DNA of 64,000 bases from the NCBI GenBank assembly GCA_013368375.1, contig JAACJP010000008.1:310001-374000 (forward strand). The letters are read 5' to 3'. Made by a program: the position numbers and the translations under genes. The DNA comes from Tricholomella constricta (lineage: Eukaryota; Basidiomycota; Agaricomycetes; Agaricales; Lyophyllaceae). The notes under the pieces are model-generated. The model worked only from the letters and a program-made list of their open reading frames with translations, was not told the origin of the DNA and did not search any database. This document shows positions 11,963 to 21,601 of the stretch, in pieces (position 1 is the stretch's first letter; every line of letters begins with the position of its first letter).

Positions 11963-13275
11963 TCACGCCTGCTTGCCCTGTGCAGCCAACCAGCACGCCC
12001 TCGACCACTTTTCAAATGTGTCCTTGACTTTGTCATCGTCACCGTGCACCCAGTGCCGTGCAGCATCGCCTTGGAGTGCCCTGCCAAACGAGAAGCTGAG
12101 GGGGGGAAGGCGTGAAAACGGGGACTCGGGCGGCGCAGCATTGACGAGCGCGTTGACGGCAGCCAGATACGATGTCGCGATGGAGGGCGCGAGGCCACCT
12201 GAAGTGACGTCAGCCAGTGAACCATCGAGCGCATGCAATGACGTACCCGACAAAAACACGACACCGGCGACGGCGGACGGCACTGAGCGTGCGATGACCG
12301 TCGCCGTCGCAAGCGCAATCTGTTCGGCCGTGACCGTCTCGCGTGACGCGTGCTTCAATCCCGGCTGCGGGAACGATGGCTTCAGCAGCGTCCCTGATAA
12401 AAGTCAACATCGACATCGAACACGACTCGGCCACCACCCACCTTCCAGGAGCACTCCATGCGCCCTGCACCGCGCATATATTCTCGCAATAATCCACTCA
12501 TGCACCTCCACGCTCCTCGCCAAATCCGCATCCTCCTTGAACTCCACATCCGGCTCAATCACAGGCACCAGCCCCGCCTCCTGGCTCACCGCCGCGTACT
12601 GCGCCAGCGTCTCCGCGTGCGCATCCAACCCCGCCTCCGTCGGCAGCCCCGTCGCTGTGCACGCAATCGGCGCCCGCCACTTGGAGAATCGCGCCCCCGC
12701 TGCACGCGCCGCCTGCAGGTCTCTGAGGAGATTGTCCTGCCCCTGCACCAAGAACTCTTCCGGCGAGTTCGGGAGGGGCCGCAGCTCGCCGTTTGCGCGA
12801 ATGCCTACGATGATGCCCCTGTCCGAGAGAAGCGGCGCGAGGTGGAAATCGAGCAGCGTCTCAGAGAATAGGATCACGCCCGAGATGTATTCTACAAGAT
12901 GCATGTGTCAAAGTGTAGGTCATAGATGCTAGAAGTGCAAGTACCACTTGGGATGGCATTGTATGCGGCCTCGCGCCAACGCCGTCGTCGATCCCTCTCC
13001 TCGTCCTCAGTCCACTGTTTCTGCTTGACATCCTCGTCCGCCGCATCGTGCAACACCACCGCGATGGCCTCGGGTGTCTCGTCTGTCGCATAGATGCCCT
13101 TGCCTCGCGGGTACACCAGTTCCCGCGCAGTCTCGATGAGCTTACTGGCGACCGCGGACGAGTGGTTCGGCCGTAAGAAGACGTCCGCCTTTCCCTCGAT
13201 CTGGGAGCGGGAGTGCAGATCCGGCGTGGAGAAGAGATTAGTAGGGAAACTGCTCGTCGTCAAAGGAGGCAACAT
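11963..13275 (-). CDS. Fructose-bisphosphate aldolase, class I (divergent)
   Basis: Four exons join in phase to 387 residues: 13275-12945, 12891-12442, 12393-12247, 12198-11963. Class I (Schiff-base) landmarks are in order: KGIYATDETPEAI (matching the KGILAADES box with its catalytic Asp), SGVILFSETLL, GARFSKWRAPI (catalytic Lys of the KWR box), GLVPVIEPDVEF (catalytic Glu), EGTLLKPSFPQPG (the Schiff-base Lys) and SFSFGRALQGDAARHW near the end. Two oddities are visible. The region equal to GIKVDKG in rabbit muscle aldolase reads GIRANGEL, so the active-site Lys107 is missing. The tail stops at AAQGKQA, without the C-terminal Tyr of animal enzymes. Fungi normally run glycolysis with the unrelated zinc-dependent class II enzyme, so this is probably an additional aldolase of uncertain substrate. 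Confidence 0.88.
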
Positions 13276-13579
13276 CCGTCGTGGCTTACAGTGAGGACAG
13301 TATCGTTGTGTAGATGGGTGACGATCGTTCAGCAGATAAGAAAAGAAGCGTCAATTGAGACTTCACCGTCAGTGTTTCGCACGTTTACATATATGTAATC
13401 GTCTGTGTAGTACGACAATGACAGGAACCACAACATCCTGTGACTTGTCTGCGTAGTTTCCCGTGCTCCACCCGGTCTGGGCCCCGCATGATCTGTTCAT
13501 GTCAGACCACTATTCGAGGACGACGAAACCGTGCTCACATATACACCTGAGCGCAGCATTCTGGAATACCGACTCGCGG

Positions 13580-14052
13580 TCATGACTTGCGCTGCGTAGG
13601 CTCGTCCCCAACAATCTTCTTCTCGTCCGCAGACAGCGTCAAAAACCCCGCCTTCTGCCTCTCCGCCCATCTCCGCGCCTATCAAGCCACAATCAAGTCA
13701 GATACACCTCGGAAGTGGATCCCAAAGCACGCACGGGCTGGAACACATGTTCATGCTCCCCAAAGTCGTACATGAACACTCCATAGAACACCGTGGCTGC
13801 ATCACGTTAACCCAACTGCATGCAAATGCCAGTTGATAAGTACGAACCTGGAATAAGAGTCCACGATAACACGCGCGCGAGGGTGTAGAACCATGGCGGC
13901 CGGAAGTCCTCGCCCTCCTCGCTGGGCGTCGTGGGCAGGCGATGCACCCGTGACGAGATCGTTCTCAGCGCTCCTGGGGGATATCGCGCGCGCAGGGCGA
14001 TGTGTCGCCTATGGAGTGGGCGGAGCATTGTGGGGGATAGACGCGACGCCAT
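13580..14052 (-). CDS. Small mitochondrial protein, uncharacterised
   Basis: Three exons (14052-13848, 13796-13735, 13678-13580) give 121 residues in phase. The N-terminus is rich in Arg, Ser and Leu without acids (MASRLSPTMLRPLHRRH, then ALRTISSRVHRL), typical of a mitochondrial presequence. It is followed by one short hydrophobic segment (PWFYTLARVLSWTLIPATV FYGVFMYDFGEHEH in two parts) and a charged C-terminal helix (ARRWAERQKAGFLTLSADEKK). I do not recognise the family; the size and shape resemble small inner-membrane subunits or assembly factors of respiratory complexes, which is only a guess. Its start is 202 bp from the divergent coiled-coil gene at 14255, suggesting a shared promoter. 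Confidence 0.65.
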
Positions 14053-14254
14053 TGGGACCGAGGAGAAAGGCAGCGGCGGCGATCATGGAGGGCTCGAAAA
14101 TTTGCTTACGTTAAACCACGTGCGCACTACTCGCCGGCCCGACGGCACCGAGTCGAGGACCGCCCCGAGGGCTCACGAGGCTAAGTACTGCTCGACAAGG
14201 ACCCAACTCGTGTAACCAGAGGTTGAGAGCACCACCCAAATCTCCGATTATCAG

Positions 14255-14606
14255 ATGTCGACCGCCGTGACCGATGCGGCCGAGAAATGCAAAGCCCTGC
14301 TCCTCGAGATGCAGGAGGCGCGCCGGATGCGCGAGCTCGCAGAGCGCGAGGCGTCGGAGGTCGAGCGCGAGCAAAGGTCCCTCGCGAAGAGCGCGCGCTT
14401 GGATGCGCTGTTTCGCGATCTGAGGCACCTCGAGGAGGGCGTCGATGCGATTCGGGAATCTCGCCCGATGTCAGATGCCGGGCCTGCAAAAGGCAAGCTG
14501 GGGTATGTGTGTGCTTTCAGGCTTCTGCCAGATCTGACCGTGACGGTTGGTTGCTATGATTCGATCTGCGGTCCTGGCGATGTTGATGTGCAGTGGTGAC
14601 GCATGA
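14255..14606 (+). CDS. Small coiled-coil protein, uncharacterised (3' end uncertain)
   Basis: The first exon, from 14255 to about 14500, encodes a strongly helical, charged protein (MSTAVTDAAEKCKALLLEM, then RMRELAEREASEVEREQRSL, then DALFRDLRHLEEGVDAIRES) with heptad-like Leu/Ala spacing. The reading frame stays open to 14599 unspliced. A donor GTATGT at about 14501 with the acceptor at 14593 gives a short end at 14606. A frame that runs on from the same place (VVTHEDAAAIMRALEENQ, stop at 14664) looks protein-like but needs a splice I could not place in phase. Size and coiled-coil content fit a subunit of a small structural complex, but I recognise no family. Confidence 0.5.
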
Positions 14607-14837
14607 GGACGCTGCTGCGATCATGAGGGCCCTGGAGGAAAATCAGCAGGGTCACAGTCATTGAAGGTGAAAGGCACACTCGGGTACTTAGTACAAAGCG
14701 GTACATAACAAATCTAACTTAGACATAAATTGCACCGACAACGAGAAGCTGGGCTGCGTGCTACAGGGGCCGGAGCTAGATGTACGATAGCAAAGAGAAA
14801 GCACGACAGGGCTTAGTCTAATAGGCATTTCACGGTC

Positions 14838-15907
14838 CTATGCGGTCACATATGCCTTTCCGAGGGCGTTGAGCTGGCCGTTTGCGTCGAGAAGGTCTGC
14901 GACAACAGTCAGTAGAGTGCCACCTTGTGCTTTTGTAGATGCCCTCACTGTAGTGCGAACCGCTCTCCTGGCGCTGGTGAGTGATAGCGAGGCAAATTAG
15001 TATGAATTTCTTGATAGCTTTACGTCCAACTTCACTTACGAAGAAACCAAACCAAGCATAACCTTGAATCCAGTCGAGGGAATCGAGGTACTTGACGGTC
15101 TGCGTCAGGAAATCGAGAACCTCTGTGGCGGGCCCCCTAGCTTCAGAACTATACGATATCTAAGATGAATAGACAAGTGACTGACCTGCGTCATTGCTTG
15201 ACGTCGAAGCGTATTCCGTGACCCAGAGTGGGTACTGCGGGAATTGGCCATGCATCTGCCAGATATAATCATAAAAGTTACCGATGCCCTCTCCATACCT
15301 TCGAAGGACAACTGAGCAAGACTGGAGAGGCTACAAAGCGCCGAAGCTTACCAGTGGAACGGTATAAAGTCGATGGTGCAGCCGGTACAAGCACTGAGGA
15401 AGGACGCCAACCATGGTCTACCAGAGGGGGCGTTGGTGATCGCGGGAGCACCGAGACGGATCCCAGAGGCAGCTAGAGGTTGAATGTACTGCTTCCAGAG
15501 CTGGGCGGCGCGCGCGGGGTCAATGTTTGCCTGCGAGGCAAAGTCCGGCTCGTTGAAGGCCTGTCGTTGTTAAAATTCGTTAGGGCATGCCAAAACCAAA
15601 GACAGGCTACGAGGAGGACTACCAGGATGATTTTAGCACCTGAAGCCTTCACTTTGGCGGCGAAGTTTTCGATACCGCCGGTGCCCCATTGCATGGGGAT
15701 GTATGTGACCTTTGACTGCGCGAGGTAGGCGGGCGGCGACTGTGCCCAGTTGTATTGCCAGGAAATGACACTGCTGGTTTGGTTGGCAACCTTTATATCG
15801 TTGGGGTTGTCCCCTTCTGCGAACGCAAGACCGCGCTTAGGGTTTTTGGCCGCGAGACAAGAAGGCAAGAGAAACACGAGTGAGCAGAGAGCGAGGCAGA
15901 AATGCAT
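14838..15907 (-). CDS. Secreted GH128-type endo-beta-1,3-glucanase
   Basis: Six exons (15907-15623, 15560-15352, 15298-15186, 15140-15040, 14973-14949, 14896-14838) give 263 residues in phase. A signal peptide (MHFCLALCSLVFLLPSCLA) is followed by the Asl1-like glycosyl-hydrolase catalytic domain: KRGLAFAEGDNPNDI, WQYNWAQ, YIPMQWGTGG, AFNEPDFASQANIDP with the Asn-Glu of the acid/base, FIPFHWYGEG, PLWVTEYA with the second catalytic Glu, and YAWFGFF. The family degrades beta-1,3-glucan of fungal walls and is expanded in mushrooms, where it acts in wall remodelling; its role here is inferred from family. The cysteine pair in SACTGCTIDF may form a disulfide. It is divergent from the secreted DUF1996 gene at 16749. 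Exon 5 is 25 nt. Confidence 0.87.
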
Positions 15908-16748
15908 CGTGGGATGAAGAGGGGTGGAGCGTGGTTAGGGGCTTTTGAATGAGAACCAGAGGAGTCTAGAGGCCCCTAAAACAGCGCATTATGCTTGACG
16001 ATGAAGATTTTTCTTTCGTCAATCGGGAAGTATGTTTCCCTTGATCTTGACCGAATGGTCAGTGCATCTGCTGACGAACATAATCAAAGCGTCGGCGGCC
16101 AAGAAAATCATTAATCGCAATGTAGCCATATGATCTGTCGACTCGTGAGTCCTGGGATGGTCAGGTTTCGACGGTTTCATCGCAATGGAGTGGGATTTAC
16201 TGCAGTCCGACTCGTTAGCGGAATGTTGTCGGATGGACGGATGGTTGATCGTAAATCCACAACGAGGTATCAAGCATGTGTTCTAGTCACGAAGCTTCCA
16301 AGATGCAAGAATCACCCTGGCCGAAACCCAGAGATTTCGGACGAACACAAGAAATACCCTCGAGGTGGGAGTGATGATAACGATTTTGGGATCACGCGAC
16401 GGCGTTCCAACGTACCATCATCATCTTGCTGATTCGCACACATGTGTAAACAAATCTCGCGTGTTTTAACCTTACATTCTGGGACCACGCGTGTCGAATG
16501 ATGCAAATCTTTCAACTTCTCCATCCCCCACTGGCAAAACAATCTTGAAAGTTCGAGGTAGAAACCAGGATCGTTTGTTTTCATCGGCCGCGTGATGCTT
16601 TCTTCGGGATTTCGAGTTCATCGGGATGCGACCTCGACCCGATGCACTCAGCTTCAATCCATGGAATTTGTTTTGTCTCGGGGATACTATGAACGCATAA
16701 AAGGTGGTAACTTTGCCTCTCAACCCCAGTTCGACTCGGTTTCTCGAT
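15908..16748. promoter_or_regulatory. Divergent promoter region of two secreted-protein genes
   Basis: An 841-bp region lies between the start codons of the GH128 gene (-) and the DUF1996 gene (+). It contains a TATA-like CATAAAAG near 16696, 46 bp before the DUF1996 ATG. No coding feature is convincing; frames in 16019-16946 have no recognisable domain. Confidence 0.5.
16696..16703 (+). promoter_or_regulatory. TATA-like box of DUF1996 gene
   Basis: CATAAAAG about 46 bp upstream of the start codon at 16749, the same spacing as for PDX3 and the P450. Confidence 0.4.
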
Positions 16749-18642
16749 ATGAAGTTCACTCCTGCTCTCGCCTCTTTGCTCGTCGCTTTGATTTCTTCCC
16801 ATTCGGCGCACGCGTGGTTCCGCGTTGCTTGCACTGGCCCTCTCGTCCAAGGTTTTCTGCACTTTTACCGATTTGACCATTGCCTGAATAATTGGAAATA
16901 CAGAGCGTGTCGACCCGATCATCAGCCCTAACTCGAACCCGTCCAATCACGTCCACGTCCGTACTCTGTTCAAACAACTATATCCGTCTCTCTGACCTTG
17001 CCTTTTAGACTATCCACGGTGCTAGCAGTAAGCTAACCGTTTTCCAGTATATTGTCGATGAGCTATACAAACACGGCTTTTCGTAGACTTCGCCCGCGAC
17101 GCTACTTTCGATACACTGCGCGCCTCCAGTTGCACCTCGTGCCTAGTCAAAGAGGTACACATTTTTCCACCCAAAATTCACTACGATATCTAACATCGGA
17201 ATTCTAGGACTTGTCCACCTACTGTATTTGATTTTTTTTTATCTGTGTCGATTTACGATGTTGACCAACTTTCGTAGGGTTCCCTAAGTTGTATTTCCAA
17301 GATCCCAGAACAAAGCTTTTCGAGCCTGTCGGCAATGGAGGTAAGTACACGATCCCTCGATGCAACTATTCCTCGCTGACATTGCTTCAGGCCTGCTGGT
17401 CTACTACCAGAACCGTGGTGACGGGGACAAGAAAAACGGAGGCCCTGGTCTCAAGGCCTTCCCTCCTGGTTTCAAGATGTTCAGTGGCAACGCTCAAGCT
17501 CGGTCGAGGAAGTAAGATATGGATCGCTGTCTCAAATGTAGATAATTGACGATGATCAGGTACCCTCGTGGGCAAGGATCTCAGGCTGAACTCCGCGAAC
17601 GCGCGATCGAATGGGCCTGCCTTCGCTATCCTGCTCCCGGTTATAACAGCTTTAACGGTGAGTCATCGTTTCACTACTCTCCACCCTCCCTCCTAAGCTG
17701 GAAATATAGGGCAGGGCTTCCCGACCACCGACTGCGAATCTGGTCAGTTTTCATTCCGATACTTATCTTGAAATTTACCCTGATGACACTTCACAGGACT
17801 CAATGCGCGTGTCCACATGCCAGGTCGAAATTCGCATTCCTTACATATTCAGGTTCTAACCCTTCTTTTCGTTTAGCTTGCTGGGACGGTAAAGTAAGTC
17901 ACGGTTTAACACAACTGACCGCAGATTTTGAATTGTTCACCCCACAAGAACGTTGATTCCCCCGACCACATGTCTCATGTTGCTTATCTTTCTGGCCTCG
18001 ATAATGGGAAATGTCCCGACACTCACCCTGTCCCGCTTCTTAAGCTCTTCCTCGAGGTCCGTTGGCTTTTTCAAAGATTTATCCTGCTCACTGGCTCACT
18101 CATGTGCTTTTAAAGGTCACTTGGGACGTTACCAAGTTCGCCGCTAGGTGGAACCCTGCGGTTGACAAGTGGCCTTTCGTCTATGCTACAGGGTAAGACA
18201 TCATTGGTTCTTGTCAATACTATTCTCTGACAATACTTACCAGTGATCCCACTGGCTACTCCTGGCATGCAGATTTCCAGAACGGTTGGGATACCAGCGC
18301 CCTCCAGAACGCCATCGACAAGTGTGACAACCCCAATGATCAGACAGGAAATGGTAGTCTTTCATGTGCTCCTATCTGCATGAGCCCTACTGAATTCTGC
18401 CTCCATAGGTGTCACCGAGGCCTGCTCCTACTTGACCGTCCTCCAGGCGAGCGTTGGCGACCAATGCAGGATCAGCCCCGTGATCAATGAGCCGATTGAC
18501 GGCACACTCGCTAGGCTCCCTGGGTAAGCACACGTTCTTTGAAAGCAATTCTCAATTGACTTCTCGGCCCTACAGCTGCAATCCTATCCAACCCGGCCCT
18601 GGTGATTCTACCTTGTATTCCACCGCCAATTGCCCCATCTAG
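16749..18642 (+). CDS. Secreted DUF1996 protein
   Basis: Sixteen exons join in phase to 364 residues: 16749-16851, 16904-16956, 17009-17027, 17087-17154, 17208-17223, 17278-17340, 17391-17511, 17560-17657, 17710-17742, 17797-17823, 17877-17893, 17949-18056, 18116-18192, 18244-18353, 18409-18523, 18576-18642. A signal peptide (MKFTPALASLLVALISSHSA) precedes the DUF1996 hallmarks: WFRVACTGPLVQERVDPI, NHVHTIHGASNFARDA, SCTSCLVKEDLSTYW, FPTTDCESGLNARVHMP, ACWDGKNVDSPDHMSHVAY and GYSWHADFQNGWD. The His-rich and Cys-rich pattern is typical of the family, which is abundant in secretomes of wood-decay fungi and has no established reaction. Exons of 16, 17 and 19 nt make the gene easy to mis-annotate. 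Confidence 0.9.
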
Positions 18643-21601
18643 GTCCTGTTGGATAATTATTGTGCGAATACTAGTCTGATAAACTTTGGCCGCATGTACC
18701 TTCACCTGTAAAATGTATCTGAATCAAGTCGCCAGTGTATGTTTGGATCACGCGTGTGATCAAACGGCTTTGCAACCGCTCCCTCAGGTCCAAATGACGC
18801 CATGCTTCCTAAAAATCTGCATCTTCATTTCGAGAAACTTTTTCGACAGCTCACATTGCTCGCCCCATGGGGATAGTGAGATCAACAAGTATCAAGGCAC
18901 TACTCTTCCTTCCAACCTCCATTCGGCGAAAATCATAACTTTCTCGCCGGATAGTCATCTTCATAACCCTTTCCCATAGTCACAATGAATTACTACATAA
19001 GAAGGCGTAGATAGGACTAAACAGGTATTGTTTATGACGGCGCAAATTGAGGCACCGACGACACCACATAGTATACTTATGGGAATGAAGTAAACAAGTG
19101 GCGCTTGCGGTTAACGCCACCGGTGCGTTGGACCTGGAAAGGAACGATTGATAAGTGCGTATTGCCTGAAAGCCTGCCAATGTGTCTGCAGTTTCAGGCC
19201 GCCACGAGACTTGCCGTATCCGATGAACACTCGTAGCTCTGACATTCAGTATCCCTGGGGCCAGCCAATCACGCGCCAAGTCTTCAGTGTACAGAAGGAA
19301 TGGTGGGCCGGTCCGCAATCCGTTTACAAGACATAGGGATAATGACATGGGGTTCGAATCCTCTTTTCTGACATTGAATATATGCCGACGATGTGACACC
19401 AGGTCAAGGCTCGGGTGCGATAATTGCGGTCTTAACAACAGTGGTCCGGAGGCGCGGGCCTATTGTAGCCGTTCATATCATCAGAAGGTGAAGCCATGCG
19501 TGCGTCGTAATGAACGGTGTGGCGTGCTTGGGTAGTCCGCCAGGTCAGACTTGAAGTAACGATCGAAGGCAGTATCGATACTGGTGAACGTGATGAGAAA
19601 ATAGTATCAACGGATACGAATTCGAAAATACAAGGCAACAGAAGAGTTAGTCGAGCGGTAATTCGGTACAGATGGTGTTATAGAAATATGAATCGATCAC
19701 GAGGGAAACCAGTTTGCACCAGAAGGTTTCATATGCAGCCAGATAAGCGCCATGAAAAAGACAGACGATACGCCTTCCGGCCATTCGAATACTAGGTATC
19801 ACAGATACAGTTACACTTGGCCACCTGGGAATGGAGTAAGGACAGGCGTTCAGATTTCTGACGACTTGCAATGAGTTCCTGATCCATGCTCGAAAGTAAC
19901 GAGTCAGCGGTGCTCGCACTACTCGCACCAAAGGCCTCCGAGAGAAGCAGGCCGTGAACATCTTTATACCAGTTCTTTGAGAGATACGCAGAAAGCACCA
20001 GGGTTGTTGTCACTGGCAGGCAACGCAGATCGCTATTTCTCATCCCTGGGAATGATGGACAACCCAGATGACTTGAGATTTGACCGCATGACGATGACAA
20101 GCTTAGAATACTCACTTGAGGAAAGCCTAGGAAGCCTGCACTTAGATCATCAGTACTTGGAAGAAACTCGGAGAATTGGGCGGGAGAACACTCGCTTGAC
20201 AGGGCCTGCCAAAGCTACAAAATATTCCTGCACTTCAACGGTGCGCGAGAAACGAGGAACCATACGAGGCCAAGAATTCTGAGTTCCCAATGGCTGTCAA
20301 CCTATGCAGGTGACTAGGTCCAGCTGCGCGGCGAAAGAAGAAACATTATCACGAGACCCTGGCGTGTTCAGACTCGGGGGGTGAAGAATCGATCAACGAC
20401 AGCCGTATGTGGCCGACAGAGAAATGTATAACAAAATTTCGGAAATAATGCAACGTAATGATTGGCAACTCGGTCCATGGATTCGCGTAGTTCCCAGTCT
20501 CTTCCAAGCAATGGTTGCCATATGCCTTGTACGGCTCTTAGCCCGCTCCATGGTTTTCAATACCTTCACCGAAGCAAACGAGCCAAGAACGACATTTCAA
20601 CCATGTGCCCGAGCCCTAAGACAAATTGAAAGTTCGAGCGCCTCTGGAAAGAGGTATTGAACCTCGTTACTGCAATTGGAAGAACTGATGGTCCCCCTAT
20701 GAAGTCGAGCCCCTTATACTCGCTTCTGAAGGTCGGGCTAGAGTCAAAAAAAGAGCACTTTCTTCAGCACCGTCGATCAAGCCTGAAAGGGCTTTTAAGC
20801 AGTTGGTCGGCCGTAAGGTCATGGGAGAAACTGACCTCGATATTTGCGCAGAAGCCAAGGGTTACAAAAGCTTCTCTAAAGACCATTTTGTTAGAGGTGT
20901 GCAGCGCTGGCATGTCTTGGGACTCATGCGTGGGGCAAGGATCACGACCTTCGTTGAGGCAGACGCCATCATGGTTGATCGTGGCAGGATCATGGTGCGA
21001 TCTAGTCCTGTAAGAATAAGTATATTGAAACATCAACATGGCTTGAGCTGAACAGTGAAACAAACCTTCCAGCGTCTCGACGACTTTTAGGTCCTGTGTA
21101 GATTCTGTGCTAATTGTTGACACCCATCGTTTGTTAAGAGGACGGTTTTCGCCCAAGGAACTTGTGATGACGGCAGACCAGAATCTGAGAAGTATATCGA
21201 AGTACTCTGATGACCTCGGAAGCGCTGCGCTGATACTGTTGAATAAAACAACACTCAGAATTGAGTTGGGATGCGTCTTATAGACATTATGGCAGCATTT
21301 CGTAGACAAAGTCGTCGCCACTGGCAGTATAGTAAGGGCAAAACGGTTAGCGTTATCGTCTTAGAGTGAGAGGGAGCAGGATAAAACTCTCTTGCATAGT
21401 CCGAGATAATATAGATTGAGAGGGGTTTAGTGACACTCTTGAGATGTTGTGAATTTTGGTCGTCGTGAACATTAACTTGAAGGTCGTCAAACGCAAGGCG
21501 GATGAGCCGCGTGCCACTGATGGGAAAGATCACGTGGACGCGAAGGAAGGAACGCGCCTTGAACGTTCCACCGAGGCCAGCTGCTGTCGAGGTCGTCTGC
21601 G
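18643..21601. other. About 3 kb without a supportable gene; possible decayed sequence
   Basis: Several frames of 80-185 codons occur on both strands (for example 18980-19438 -, 19792-20115 -, 20409-20660 +, 20764-21321 -), but none contains a recognisable domain, signal peptide or clean exon chain, and they overlap one another on opposite strands. Candidates considered were a decayed HET-domain gene and a transposon remnant; no diagnostic motif (zinc knuckle, DDE, reverse transcriptase or HET box) is seen. I see no long terminal or inverted repeats. Confidence 0.4.

Noticed and set aside
19345..19362. tRNA-like T-loop (GGGGTTCGAATCC)
   Set aside because: The T-arm sequence is good, but the 3' flank (TTTCTGA) has no matching 5' acceptor strand upstream, no box A and no anticodon stem could be built, so this is not a tRNA.
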